Part shown: in pieces, positions 6,923 to 16,210 of the stretch
How positions within the stretch are numbered: position 1 is the first letter of the stretch
Layout: the number at the start of each line of letters is the position of its first letter
Assembly (NCBI RefSeq): GCF_900110435.1
Contig: NZ_FODT01000009.1
Location: forward strand, 148,075-212,074
DNA: 64,000 nucleotides
Direction of reading: 5' to 3'
From: Rhodopseudomonas pseudopalustris
GTDB lineage: Bacteria; Pseudomonadota; Alphaproteobacteria; Rhizobiales; Xanthobacteraceae
Program-made: the position numbers and the translations under genes
Notes under the pieces: generated by a model
Told to the model about the DNA's origin: nothing
What the model saw: only the letters and a program-made list of their open reading frames with translations
Databases searched by the model: none

Positions 6923-9367
6923 GTGGCCATGATGAACCTCGCCGAATATCGCCGAACCGCGACCCGCCTTGCAGATTTCCTGCCCTGGGCGGCGCTGGTC
7001 GGCGAAGGGGTCGTGCTGAACAAGGACGGCAGCTTCCAGCGCACCGCGCGCTTTCGTGGTCCCGATCTCGACTCTGCTGTGGCCGCCGAACTGGTGGCAG
7101 TCGCCAGTCGCCTCAACAACGCCTTCCGGCGTCTGGGCTCGGGCTGGGCGATCTTCGTCGAAGCGCAGCGCCACGAAGCCGCCTCCTATCCGGCAAGCCG
7201 CTTCGCGGACGCCGCCTCCGCCCTCGTTGATGCGGAGCGCAAGGCCGACTTCGAGGAAGCGGACGCGCATTACGAGTCGAGCTACTTCTTGACCTTTCTC
7301 TATCTCCCGCCTGCCGAGGACGCCGCGCGGGCGGAAACCTGGCTCTACGAGGGTCGCCAACAGTCCGGCGTCGATCCCCATGAAGCCCTCGCGGCCTTCA
7401 TTGACCGCACAAACCGCGTCCTCCAGCTCGTCGATGGCTTCATGCCGGAATGCCGGTGGCTCGATGACGCCGAGACCCTGACTTACCTGCACTCGACCGT
7501 CTCGACGAAGCGCCACCGCGTCCGCGTGCCCGAAACGCCGATCTACCTCGATGCGCTTCTCGCCGTTGAGCCGTTGACCGGCGGCCTCGAGCCACGGCTC
7601 GGCGCCGCTCATCTGCGCGTGCTGACGATCAACGGCTTTCCGACGGCGACGACGCCAGGGATTCTCGACGATCTCAACCGGCTCGCCTTTCCCTATCGCT
7701 GGTCCACGCGGGCGATCCTCCTCGACAAGACGGACGCCACGAAACTGCTGACGCGCATCCGGCGGCAGTGGTTCGCCAAGCGCAAGTCGATCGCCGCAAT
7801 CCTGAAGGAGGTAATGACCAACGAGGCCTCCGCACTCGTCGATACGGACGCTGCGAACAAGGCCGCCGATGCCGACATGGCCCTGCAGGAGCTTGGGGCC
7901 GACTATGCCGGTCAGGCCTATGTGACCGCCACGGTCACAGTCTGGGACGCCGATCCGCGCACCGCCGACGAGAAGTTGCGCCTCGTGGAAAAGGTGATCC
8001 AGGGCCGCGACTTCACCGCGATGTCCGAGACCATCAATGCCGTCGATGCCTGGCTCGGTTCGCTGCCCGGCCATGTCTACGCCAACGTCCGCCAGCCACC
8101 GATCTCCACTCTAAACCTCGCCCACATGATTCCGCTCTCGGCGGTCTGGGCCGGGCCGGAACGGGACGAGCATTTCGGAGCGCCGCCGCTGCTGTACGGC
8201 AAGACCGAAGGGAGCACGCCGTTCCGCTTTTCGCTGCATGTCGGCGACGTCGGCCACACACTGGTCGTCGGGCCGACAGGCGCGGGCAAGTCCGTGCTGC
8301 TCGCGCTCATCGCACTTCAGTTCCGGCGCTATCCGGGCAGCCAAGTCTTCGCCTTCGACTTCGGCGGCTCCATTCGCGCGGCCGCGCTCGCCATGGGAGG
8401 CGATTGGCACGACCTCGGTGGCAGCCTGACGGACGGCGCCGCGTCGTCGGTCTCCCTCCAGCCACTCGCACGCGTTCACGAGACCCATGAGCGTGCCTGG
8501 GCAGCCGACTGGATTGCCGCCATCCTTGCCCGCGAGAGCGTCACGATCACGCCGGAAGTGAAAGAACATCTCTGGACGGCGCTGACCTCGCTGGCGTCCG
8601 CGCCGATCACAGAGCGCACGCTGACGGGCCTCGCCGTCCTCCTCCAGTCGAACGATCTCAAGCAAGCGCTGCGCCCCTTTTGCGTCGGCGGTGCCTACGG
8701 ACGGCTGCTGGACGCCGAAGGCGAGCAGCTAGGGGAAGCTGCGGTCCAGGCCTTTGAAACCGAGGGGCTGATCGGCGGCGGCGCGGCGCCGGCGGTCCTC
8801 GCCTATCTCTTCCATCGGATCGGCGACCGTCTGGATGGACGGCCCACGCTCCTGATCGTCGACGAAGGCTGGCTCGCGCTCGACGATGAAGGCTTCGCGG
8901 CGCAACTGCGCGAATGGCTGAAGACGCTGCGCAAGAAGAACGCGTCGGTCGTCTTCGCCACGCAATCGCTGGCCGACATCGATGGGAGCGCGATCGCTCC
9001 GGCCATCATCGAAAGCTGCCAGACGCGCCTTTTGCTGCCGAACGAACGCGCGATCGAACCCCAGATCACCACGATCTACCGGCGCTTCGGCTTGAACGAC
9101 CGCCAGATCGAGATCCTCAGCCGGGCCACACCCAAGCGCGACTATTACTGCCAGTCGCGGCGCGGCAACCGGCTGTTCGAGTTGGGGCTCTCCGAAGTCG
9201 CCCTCGCGCTCTGCGCGGCATCCTCGAAAACTGATCAGGCCGCCATCGAGGCGATCCTCGCCGAGCATGGCCGCGACGGCTTCCTGTCCGCCTGGCTGCG
9301 CGCCCGCGATGTCGGATGGGCCGCCGACCTCATTCCCGATCTCACCAACCTGGAGCCCAAGCCATGA
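6923..9367 (+). CDS. trbE: TrbE, VirB4-family T4SS ATPase
   Basis: The 814-residue VirB4/TrbE ATPase is the largest energiser of the T4SS. Its N-terminal CagE/TrbE domain (DFLPWAALVGEGVVLNKDGS) precedes a C-terminal RecA-like domain with Walker A VGPTGAGKSV (Lys456), Walker B TLLIVDEGWLAL and FATQSLADI. The track start is a GTG at 6923; an ATG at 6929 would remove two residues. The stop overlaps the trbJ start at 9364. Nothing suggests damage; length is typical for the family. Confidence 0.95.
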   Translation: MAMMNLAEYRRTATRLADFLPWAALVGEGVVLNKDGSFQRTARFRGPDLDSAVAAELVAVASRLNNAFRRLGSGWAIFVEAQRHEAASYPASRFADAASALVDAERKADFEEADAHYESSYFLTFLYLPPAEDAARAETWLYEGRQQSGVDPHEALAAFIDRTNRVLQLVDGFMPECRWLDDAETLTYLHSTVSTKRHRVRVPETPIYLDALLAVEPLTGGLEPRLGAAHLRVLTINGFPTATTPGILDDLNRLAFPYRWSTRAILLDKTDATKLLTRIRRQWFAKRKSIAAILKEVMTNEASALVDTDAANKAADADMALQELGADYAGQAYVTATVTVWDADPRTADEKLRLVEKVIQGRDFTAMSETINAVDAWLGSLPGHVYANVRQPPISTLNLAHMIPLSAVWAGPERDEHFGAPPLLYGKTEGSTPFRFSLHVGDVGHTLVVGPTGAGKSVLLALIALQFRRYPGSQVFAFDFGGSIRAAALAMGGDWHDLGGSLTDGAASSVSLQPLARVHETHERAWAADWIAAILARESVTITPEVKEHLWTALTSLASAPITERTLTGLAVLLQSNDLKQALRPFCVGGAYGRLLDAEGEQLGEAAVQAFETEGLIGGGAAPAVLAYLFHRIGDRLDGRPTLLIVDEGWLALDDEGFAAQLREWLKTLRKKNASVVFATQSLADIDGSAIAPAIIESCQTRLLLPNERAIEPQITTIYRRFGLNDRQIEILSRATPKRDYYCQSRRGNRLFELGLSEVALALCAASSKTDQAAIEAILAEHGRDGFLSAWLRARDVGWAADLIPDLTNLEPKP

Positions 9368-10125
9368 TGATCCGACGCTCTCGCGCGGCGCTGTTCGCCG
9401 CAACCATCCTGTCGCTGCCCGTCGCCTTCTCGCCCGTGTTCGTGACCCCGGCAGCGGCGCAGTGGGTCGTTTATGATCCGACCAACTACGTCCAGAATGT
9501 CCTATCGGCCGCGCGGGCGCTCGAGCAGATCAACAACCAGATCCAGAGCCTCCAGAACGAAGCGCAGATGCTGATCAACCAGGCCCGCAATCTCGCGAGC
9601 CTGCCCTATTCCTCGCTTCAGCAGCTCCAGCAATCGGTGCAGCGCACGCAAGCGCTTCTGGGTCAGGCACAGCGCATCGCCTTCGACGTGCAGCAGATCG
9701 ACCAAGCCTTTCAGAGCCAGTACAGCAACATCTCGCTGTCCACTTCGGATCAGCGTCTCGTCTCCGATGCACGATCGCGCTGGCAGAACACGGTCGGCGG
9801 CCTTCAGGACGCGCTGCGCGTGCAGGCCGGTGTCGTCGGCAATATCGACACCAACCGCGCCGAGATGGCGGCTCTGGTCGGGCAGAGCCAGGGTGCGACC
9901 GGCGCGCTTCAGGCAACCCAGGCCGGCAACCAGTTGCTCGCATTGCAGGCGCAGCAACTCGCAGACCTGGTCGCTGTGGTCGCTGCGAACGGCCGAGCGC
10001 AGGCGCTTGTCGATGCCGAGCGAGCCGCAGCCGCCGAACAAGGCCGTGAACAGCGCCGCCGGTTCTTGACGCCCGGCTCCGGCTATCAGCCCGGCAACGC
10101 CCGGATGTTCCCGAACGGCAACTGA
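9364..10125 (+). CDS. trbJ: TrbJ, periplasmic mating-pair protein (VirB5-like)
   Basis: I start this gene at the ATG at 9364, overlapping the trbE stop, because it gives a clean signal peptide (MMIRRSRAALFAATILSL... cleavage near PAAAQ); the longer frame would place 16 charged residues ahead of the signal. The 253-residue product is Gln/Ala-rich and largely coiled coil (EQINNQIQSLQNEAQMLINQ), as for TrbJ/VirB5 minor pilus-tip proteins. It is followed by trbK after 10 bp. Confidence 0.92.
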   Translation: MMIRRSRAALFAATILSLPVAFSPVFVTPAAAQWVVYDPTNYVQNVLSAARALEQINNQIQSLQNEAQMLINQARNLASLPYSSLQQLQQSVQRTQALLGQAQRIAFDVQQIDQAFQSQYSNISLSTSDQRLVSDARSRWQNTVGGLQDALRVQAGVVGNIDTNRAEMAALVGQSQGATGALQATQAGNQLLALQAQQLADLVAVVAANGRAQALVDAERAAAAEQGREQRRRFLTPGSGYQPGNARMFPNGN

Positions 10126-10135
10126 GGACAGCAGG

Positions 10136-10417
10136 ATGGACGGCAAGACGCTGGCCCGCCTGGGCGCAATCATCTTCGTCTCCGTCGCGATCACGGCAAC
10201 GGCGATCGAGATGACCCGGAAAGAGGAAAGGCCAGCGGCTCGGCCGACGCCCGTGCTTGAGGAGGCGCCGGACCCGCTGCGCGAGGGCCAGCGTCGGTGC
10301 CAGCAGATGGGGGAAGCCGCCGCAAGGGACGGCGAGTGTCTGCGCATCTGGGCCGAAACCCGCGACCGTTTCCTTGGCACCCGCACCGCGCCGCGACGCG
10401 CCGACGAAGGGCGGTGA
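10136..10417 (+). CDS. trbK: TrbK-like putative entry-exclusion protein
   Basis: A 93-residue protein with one N-terminal hydrophobic helix (LGAIIFVSVAITATAIEM) and a charged periplasmic tail with two Cys (RRCQQMG, DGECLRIW). Its place between trbJ and trbL matches the 'TrbK-alt' entry-exclusion family, whose members stop redundant transfer into a cell that already carries the element. It lacks the lipobox of RP4 TrbK. Function is inferred mainly from position. Confidence 0.8.
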   Translation: MDGKTLARLGAIIFVSVAITATAIEMTRKEERPAARPTPVLEEAPDPLREGQRRCQQMGEAAARDGECLRIWAETRDRFLGTRTAPRRADEGR

Positions 10418-10420
10418 GCC

Positions 10421-11770
10421 ATGGGCGGCAGCGGCGTCATCGACAATTTCCTCGGGGTCTTCACCTCCTACATCGACAGCGGATTCGGCCTGCTCGGCGG
10501 CGAGGTGGCGTTCATCGCGACGACGCTGATCGTCATCGACGTCACGCTGGCCGCCCTGTTCTGGAGCTGGGGCGCGGACGGCGACATCATCGCACGCCTT
10601 GTGAAGAAGACGCTGTTTGTGGGCGTCTTCGCCTACATCATCGGCAACTGGAACAACCTCGCGCGGATCGTCTTCGAAAGCTTCGCCGGCCTCGGACTTC
10701 AGGCGTCTGGCACCGGGTTTTCCATCCAGGACCTGATGCGCCCGGGCCGGGTCGCGCAGACGGGTCTCGATGCGGCGAGGCCGCTGCTCGAATCCATCTC
10801 AAACCTGATGGGCTGGATCGCCTTCTTCGAAAACTTCATCCAGATCGCCTGCCTGCTCTTCGCCTGGGCGCTGGTGCTGCTCGCCTTCTTCATCCTCGCC
10901 ATCCAGCTCTTCATCACGCTGATCGAATTCAAGCTGACCACCCTGGCCGGCTTTGTCCTGATCCCGTTCGGCCTGTTCGGGAAGACCGCCTTCATGGCCG
11001 AGCGCGTGCTGGGAAACGTCATCTCGTCAGGGATCAAGGTACTGGTGCTCGCCGTCATCATCGGCATCGGCTCGACTCTGTTCAGTCAGTTCACGGCAGG
11101 ATTCGGCGGTCAGCCACCGACCATCGACGACGCGATGGCCGTCGTATTGGCGGCGCTGTCGCTTCTCGGTCTCGGCATATTCGGTCCGGGTATCGCCAAC
11201 GGCATCGTTTCCGGCGGCCCGCAACTCGGCGCAGGCTCCGCCATCGGCACCGGCCTCGTCGCGGGCGGCGCAGCCATGGCTGCCGGCGGCGCGGCCGGGC
11301 TCGCCCTGCGCGGTGGCGCGAGCGCCATTTCCGGCGGCGCCGCCGCCATGCGCGGTGGAGCCACCGCGGCGGGAGCCGCCTCTGCTGCCTACAGTCTCGG
11401 TTCCCTCGGCCAGTCGGGCGCTGCCGGCGTCGCGTCGGGCCTCGGCGGCGTCGCACGAGCGGCCGGCGGCGCGGCAGCCTCTCCGCTGCGCCGGGCCGCG
11501 CAAAGCGTTCGCTCGAGCTTCGCCGACGGCGTCAAAAGCGGCTTCGGAGCCACCGGCGGTTCCTCGAGCATGGGAACGGTCGCGAATGATGCCGGTTCGG
11601 CCGCACCGGCAGCCACAGGCTCTGCCGCCAGCCCGCCGGCTTGGGCGCAGCGCATGCGACGTGGGCAGACCATGAGCCACGGCGTCACGCTCGCGGCACA
11701 CGCGATCCGATCGGGCGACAGCCACGGCGGCGGCTCTTCCATCAATCTCTCCGGAGGCGACCGCACATGA
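10421..11770 (+). CDS. trbL: TrbL, VirB6-like polytopic membrane protein
   Basis: This 449-residue inner-membrane protein has a VirB6/TrbL core with several transmembrane segments (VAFIATTLIVIDVTLAALFW; ACLLFAWALVLLAFFILAI; FKLTTLAGFVLIPFGLFG), then a low-complexity Gly/Ala-rich C-terminal region of about 170 residues. This layout is normal for TrbL, which forms part of the substrate channel. The last four bases overlap trbF. Confidence 0.93.
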   Translation: MGGSGVIDNFLGVFTSYIDSGFGLLGGEVAFIATTLIVIDVTLAALFWSWGADGDIIARLVKKTLFVGVFAYIIGNWNNLARIVFESFAGLGLQASGTGFSIQDLMRPGRVAQTGLDAARPLLESISNLMGWIAFFENFIQIACLLFAWALVLLAFFILAIQLFITLIEFKLTTLAGFVLIPFGLFGKTAFMAERVLGNVISSGIKVLVLAVIIGIGSTLFSQFTAGFGGQPPTIDDAMAVVLAALSLLGLGIFGPGIANGIVSGGPQLGAGSAIGTGLVAGGAAMAAGGAAGLALRGGASAISGGAAAMRGGATAAGAASAAYSLGSLGQSGAAGVASGLGGVARAAGGAAASPLRRAAQSVRSSFADGVKSGFGATGGSSSMGTVANDAGSAAPAATGSAASPPAWAQRMRRGQTMSHGVTLAAHAIRSGDSHGGGSSINLSGGDRT

Positions 11771-12456
11771 GCTTCTTCAAGCGACCCGCAACCCACTATG
11801 GAAAGACGCCCGGGCCCGAGACGCCGTATCAGCGCGCGGCGCAGATCTGGGATGATCGAATCGGCTCAGCGCGTGTCCAGGCCCGAAACTGGCGGCTCAT
11901 GGCCTTCGGCTGCCTGATCCTCTCCGCCGGCTTCGCTGCCGCGCTGGTCTGGCAGTCGGCGCGCGGGACCATCGTCCCGTGGGTGGTGCAGGTCGACAAT
12001 CTCGGCCAGGCGCAGGCGGTCGCGCCAGCGCAGGCCGACTACCGCCCCACCGACCCGCAGGTGGCCTGGCATCTGGCGCGGTTCATCGAGCAGGTCCGCT
12101 CGATCCCGGCCGACGCCATCGTCGTGCGGCAGAATTGGCTGCGCGCCTACGAGTTCACGACCGATCGCGGCGCGGCGGCCCTCAATGACTTCGCCCGCGC
12201 CAACGATCCGTTCACCCGCGTCGGGAAGCAGCAGGTGTCGATCGAAGTGTCGAGCGTTATCCGCGCGTCGCCTGACAGCTTCCGCGTCGCCTGGACCGAA
12301 CGCCAATACGAGAACGGCCAGCTCTCCACGACACAACGCTGGACAGCCATCCTGACCATCGTGATCCAACCCCCACGCGACGCAGAGCGGCTGCGGGCCA
12401 ATCCGCTCGGAATCTACGTCAACGCCATCAACTGGTCTCGGGAGATGGGGCAATGA
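11767..12456 (+). CDS. trbF: TrbF, VirB8-like core protein
   Basis: Start at the ATG at 11767 (ATGA overlap with trbL) gives 229 residues and a typical TrbF N-terminus (MSFFKRPATHYGKTP). One transmembrane segment (LMAFGCLILSAGFAAALVW) precedes a periplasmic VirB8-type NTF2-like domain (WHLARFIEQVRSIPADAIVV; IRASPDSFRVAWTER). It nucleates the inner-membrane T4SS complex. Overlaps trbG by 4 bp. Confidence 0.94.
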   Translation: MSFFKRPATHYGKTPGPETPYQRAAQIWDDRIGSARVQARNWRLMAFGCLILSAGFAAALVWQSARGTIVPWVVQVDNLGQAQAVAPAQADYRPTDPQVAWHLARFIEQVRSIPADAIVVRQNWLRAYEFTTDRGAAALNDFARANDPFTRVGKQQVSIEVSSVIRASPDSFRVAWTERQYENGQLSTTQRWTAILTIVIQPPRDAERLRANPLGIYVNAINWSREMGQ

Positions 12457-13433
12457 GAGATCATCTCCGCCGATCCGCGAGCCGCAGCTTCCGTCTATCC
12501 GGCTCTGCGCTTTTGCTGATCTCCGGATTGGCGCTGGCCGGCTGCGCGACCAACCGGCCGCCACAGGTCAGCTACGACGCCGATGTGCCGCCGCTTCCCC
12601 CTGTGCCGGCTGCCGTCACGGAGGCGCCACCAAGGCCGCTTCACACACCGCCCGCCTGGACACCCGCGCGCGGTGGCGCTGCCGCAGGGACGCCGGCGGG
12701 CCGCGTGGAGAATGCCAACGCCGCCGCGCGCGTCGAACCACGCCGCGAGGGGTATTACAACTCGATCCAGATCTATCCCTGGAGCGAGGGCGCGCTCTAT
12801 CAGGTCTATGCCGCTCCCGGGCAGATCACCAACATCGCGCTGGAACCAGGCGAGAGCCTGACCGGCGCCGGCCCGATCGCTGCGGGCGACACAGCGCGCT
12901 GGATCATCGGCGACACCGAGAGCGGCTCGGGGATCACTCGCCGCGTCCATGTTCTCGTGAAGCCGACACGGCCAGATATCACGACCAATCTGGTCGTGAC
13001 CACCGACCGTCGCATCTACATGATCGAGCTGCGCTCGGGCGAACGCCCTTATATGCCGGCCGTCGCTTGGGCCTATCCCCAGCCGCCCGCCTCGCAGAGA
13101 CAGGCAGTGCCCGCTACGCCAGTGCTCCCGGCCGTTGCGGCACGGAACTATCGCTACGGCCTCACGGGCGACACGCCGCCGTGGCGGCCAATCTCGGTCT
13201 ACGACGACGGGCGCCGCGTCTATGTCGAGTTCCCGCGTGGGATCGTTCAGGGCGAGATGCCGCCGCTCTTCGTCATCGGCGCAGATGGCGAACCGCAGAT
13301 CGCCAACAGCAGGATCCACCAGAACATACTGATCGTCGACCGCCTGTTCGGCGCCGCCGAGCTCCGTCTCGGCAGTGGCGAGCGCCAGCAGACGGTCCGG
13401 ATCGTTCGCACCGATGGGAGGCCCGCGTCATGA
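12453..13433 (+). CDS. trbG: TrbG, VirB9-like T4SS lipoprotein
   Basis: The 326-residue product carries a signal peptide with a lipobox LALAGC (Cys about residue 30), a Pro-rich linker, and a VirB9/TrbG/CagX domain (YPWSEGALYQVYAAPGQITN ... ITRRVHVLVKPTRPDI ... RPISVYDDGRRVYVEFP). It is a component of the outer-membrane core complex. The stop overlaps trbI by 4 bp. Confidence 0.94.
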   Translation: MRDHLRRSASRSFRLSGSALLLISGLALAGCATNRPPQVSYDADVPPLPPVPAAVTEAPPRPLHTPPAWTPARGGAAAGTPAGRVENANAAARVEPRREGYYNSIQIYPWSEGALYQVYAAPGQITNIALEPGESLTGAGPIAAGDTARWIIGDTESGSGITRRVHVLVKPTRPDITTNLVVTTDRRIYMIELRSGERPYMPAVAWAYPQPPASQRQAVPATPVLPAVAARNYRYGLTGDTPPWRPISVYDDGRRVYVEFPRGIVQGEMPPLFVIGADGEPQIANSRIHQNILIVDRLFGAAELRLGSGERQQTVRIVRTDGRPAS

Positions 13434-14629
13434 GCGAGCGCGACACGCCCAACGAAGCCGACGCACCGCTGGTCGGCACACCGCCCGACGATGCCGCTGC
13501 GCCCATGCGGCTGCGCGCCGAACCGCCCCGGGTCACCCGACTGTCGCGAAAGGTGCTGGGCGGTATCAGTCTCGTCGCCGCCCTCGGGGTCGGTGGCGCG
13601 CTCATCTATGCGCTTCAGACGCGCAGTATCGGCCCTGGCAGTGAGGAGCTTTACTCCACGCAAAATCGGCGAACCGCGGACGGGCTTGCCGGCCTGCCAC
13701 GCGACTACACCGGCCCGGTGCTCGGGCCTCCGCTGCCCGGAGATCTGGGGCGACCCATCCTCGATGCGCAGAATCGTGGCCAGCCCGTCACGCCGCCGAT
13801 GGCGGCAGCGCCCACCGTCGATCCGGTTGAGCAGCGCAGGCGCGCGGAAGAAGAAGCTGCCCTAACGAGCCGCGTCTTCTTTCAGACGGAGGCGCGCGTC
13901 GCAGCTCCGATTGCGACAGCTGGCGGACCAGGCAGCCCGAGCCTCTCTGGGCTAGGTCTTCCGGGCCAGCCGGGGGCAGCGACGGCGCAGGATCGCCAGC
14001 TCGCGTTCCTGAATGCGGGCGTGGACCGCCGCACGGTCTCGCCAGATCGCGTGATGGGTCCGGCGTCGCCCTATGTGCTTCAGACCGGCGCCGTCATCGC
14101 CGCGGCCCTCATCACCGGCATCCGATCCGACCTGCCGGGCCAGATCACTGCGCAGGTCACGGAGCATGTCTACGACAGCCCGACCGGGCGCATCCTGCTC
14201 GTCCCACAGGGCACGCGGCTGATCGGCGAGTACAGCAACGATGTCGGCTTCGGTCAGCGCCGGGTGCTGCTCGTCTGGAAGCGGCTCATCCTCCCGAATG
14301 GCCGTTCGATCGTCCTGGAACGTCAACCCGGAGCCGACGCGCAAGGCTATGCGGGTCTCCAGGATGGCGTCGACTATCACTGGTGGGATCTCGCCAAGGC
14401 TGCCGGCCTGTCGACACTGCTGTCGGTCGGCGCCGAACTCGCCGTTGACGATCAGGATCGGCTGCTCCGGGCGATCCGCAACGGCGGGCAGGACACCATC
14501 AACGATGCAGGGCAGCAGATCATCCGTCGGCAACTCAATGTCGCGCCGACCCTGACGATCAGACCGGGGTTCCCCGTGCGCGTCATCGTCACCCGCGACC
14601 TCGTGCTCGAACCTTATGGAGGGTTGTGA
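13430..14629 (+). CDS. trbI: TrbI, VirB10-like core protein
   Basis: Starting at the ATG at 13430 (overlap with the trbG stop), the protein has 399 residues: a cytoplasmic Pro-rich N-terminus, one transmembrane helix (GISLVAALGVGGALIYAL), a Pro-rich periplasmic linker and the conserved VirB10/TrbI barrel (TGAVIAAALITGIRSDLPG; SPTGRILLVPQGTRLIGEYS). TrbI spans the envelope and closes the core complex. The longer open frame back to 13067 runs inside trbG and is rejected. Confidence 0.95.
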   Translation: MSERDTPNEADAPLVGTPPDDAAAPMRLRAEPPRVTRLSRKVLGGISLVAALGVGGALIYALQTRSIGPGSEELYSTQNRRTADGLAGLPRDYTGPVLGPPLPGDLGRPILDAQNRGQPVTPPMAAAPTVDPVEQRRRAEEEAALTSRVFFQTEARVAAPIATAGGPGSPSLSGLGLPGQPGAATAQDRQLAFLNAGVDRRTVSPDRVMGPASPYVLQTGAVIAAALITGIRSDLPGQITAQVTEHVYDSPTGRILLVPQGTRLIGEYSNDVGFGQRRVLLVWKRLILPNGRSIVLERQPGADAQGYAGLQDGVDYHWWDLAKAAGLSTLLSVGAELAVDDQDRLLRAIRNGGQDTINDAGQQIIRRQLNVAPTLTIRPGFPVRVIVTRDLVLEPYGGL

Positions 14630-14883
14630 TGACCAAGCTGAAGCTCGGCCCGATCATCGACGACAAGCCGGTCAAGGTGACGATTGAACTCCCTGCGCCG
14701 CTGCATCGGGACCTCGTCGCCTACGCCGCAGCACTCGGCCGCGAACAAGGCCAGACCATCGGCGACCCGATGAAGCTGATTGTGCCCATGCTCGAGCGCT
14801 TCATTGCAACCGATCGGGGGTTCGCCCGCGCGCGCCGCGATGGCAGTCAACGTGCGGCACGCGCCGATGCTCAGGGCGCATGA
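14629..14883 (+). CDS. DUF2274 protein at the end of the trb operon
   Basis: An 84-residue protein (MTKLKLGPIIDDKPVKVTIE; LHRDLVAYAAALGREQGQT) of the DUF2274 family, whose genes commonly follow trbI. The ATG at 14629 is chosen over the GTG at 14626 because a GGAGGG site at about 14618-14623 is correctly spaced from the ATG only. The family is short and ribbon-helix-helix-like in the N-terminal half; no function is established. Its last 83 bases overlap the convergent LysR gene. Confidence 0.88.
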   Translation: MTKLKLGPIIDDKPVKVTIELPAPLHRDLVAYAAALGREQGQTIGDPMKLIVPMLERFIATDRGFARARRDGSQRAARADAQGA

Positions 14884-15799
14884 GCCGTTGCCGGGCGAAC
14901 CAAGCGTCATCTCGCTCCGAGAAAGACTTTGCCAGCGCCAGCAGGCGCTCGAGGTTCCGATTGAGCGCCCCTCGCGGGTGGACAGCACCATAGCGGAGAA
15001 CTGCATCCTCGATCAGGCGAAAAGTGATGCCTGGCACTCCGTGACGTACATGCGCGCTACCTGCGATGGTGACGCCGTCCCCATGCGCGACGATCTGCAT
15101 CAGAGATTCCCGAGTGACGGACAATTGCTCGATCTGGAGGTCTCCGGGCGAAGTCTGGAGGTTTCGCATCAGGTAACCCTTCGCGAAATCGCCGGTCGGT
15201 AAATCAGTCACCACAAAGTGCCGATCACGCAGGTCATCCCAACGGAGCGCCTTCTGATCGGCGAGTGGGTCGCCGTCCGGCAATGCCGCGTACACGGGCT
15301 CGGCCCACAAATGCGTCACGTCAAAGCCCTTCCCGGGCGAAGCTTCGGCGACGACACCGACATCAAGCTGCCCCCGCCGCACGGCCGCGATAAGTTCGGG
15401 ACAGCTGCCCTCGCTGAACCGCAGCTTGACCCCCGGGCGGTCACCCCGAAAGGCCCCGAAGAGCTCAGACAGAAAGCCCATGGTCAGAGGCCCGAACACG
15501 CCGATCCGAAGATGCCGTCCTCTGTTCGCCACCGTTCTTGCGCCGTCGAGCGCCGATCCGATCTGGCGAGCCCCAGGGGCGGCCTGATTCAGGAATTGTT
15601 TGCCGATGTCCGTCAGGTCGACGCCGGCAGGATGACGGCGGAACAGCTGTGCGCCGATCTCATCCTCGACATCCCGGATGCGGCGGCTGATCGCCGACTG
15701 CTCGACACCGAGATCTTGCGCCGCGCGCCGGAAGCTGCCGCTTTCCGCGGCGGCGATGATGTAGCGCACATGGCGCAGCTCGATCTTCGATCTCGGCAC
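14801..15799 (-). CDS. LysR-type transcriptional regulator
   Basis: A 332-residue LTTR: N-terminal winged HTH (YIIAAAESGSFRRAAQDLGV, then QSAISRRIRDVEDEIGAQLF) and a type 2 periplasmic-binding-fold effector domain (LRIGVFGPLTMGFLSELFGA). It starts with GTG behind a GGGGAA site. Such a regulator between DUF2274 and the integrase region is frequent in trb-type elements and may control transfer or excision; the effector is unknown. About the last 27 residues are encoded antisense to the DUF2274 gene and look like a non-conserved tail. Confidence 0.88.
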   Translation of the reverse strand: MPRSKIELRHVRYIIAAAESGSFRRAAQDLGVEQSAISRRIRDVEDEIGAQLFRRHPAGVDLTDIGKQFLNQAAPGARQIGSALDGARTVANRGRHLRIGVFGPLTMGFLSELFGAFRGDRPGVKLRFSEGSCPELIAAVRRGQLDVGVVAEASPGKGFDVTHLWAEPVYAALPDGDPLADQKALRWDDLRDRHFVVTDLPTGDFAKGYLMRNLQTSPGDLQIEQLSVTRESLMQIVAHGDGVTIAGSAHVRHGVPGITFRLIEDAVLRYGAVHPRGALNRNLERLLALAKSFSERDDAWFARQRLMRPEHRRVPHVDCHRGARGRTPDRLQ

Positions 15800-15814
15800 G
15801 ATGGTTCCCCAAGA

Positions 15815-15830
15815 TGCAAAGGTCTTTGCA
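15815..15830. promoter_or_regulatory. Palindrome upstream of the LysR gene
   Basis: TGCAAAG-GT-CTTTGCA: perfect 7-bp arms around 2 bp, 16 bases upstream of the LysR start codon. Placement fits an autoregulatory site. The rest of 15,831-16,210 shows no convincing gene; it probably carries the promoter of the alpA-type gene. Confidence 0.5.
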
Positions 15831-16210
15831 AACGTAGCCCCGTCAGCCCCCGAGAACTGTTCCGATCAGATTATGGGTCTTCTCCGTCTCCTCGCTACCG
15901 CCGCCCACGAAATCCTTAAGTGTCACACATCGACTGTTGCTACGTCGCTAGCGGACTTCCGGATCGCATCTCGCCGGTGCAAGCAGTAAATGGTGCGTGA
16001 TCTGAACAGCGCAATTAAGGCGCGGAACGCGTGCGGCGAGTCGTGCAGATTCTGTGGGCTGACGGATGTCCGGCCGCGCTGTCAGGACTGAAAATGACCC
16101 GCCGATTTCTACGCCAGAGCCCGAAATTGCCGCACGCCACTCGGGAGGGACTTCCGGCATCGGCACCTATCGTTCTCAATCGCCAGCGACAGCCGCTGAG
16201 GAGATTGGGT

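Noticed and set aside
16031..16210. Upstream extension of the AlpA-type gene
   Set aside because: The first 60 residues do not resemble the family; the ATG at 16211 has a GAGGAG site.
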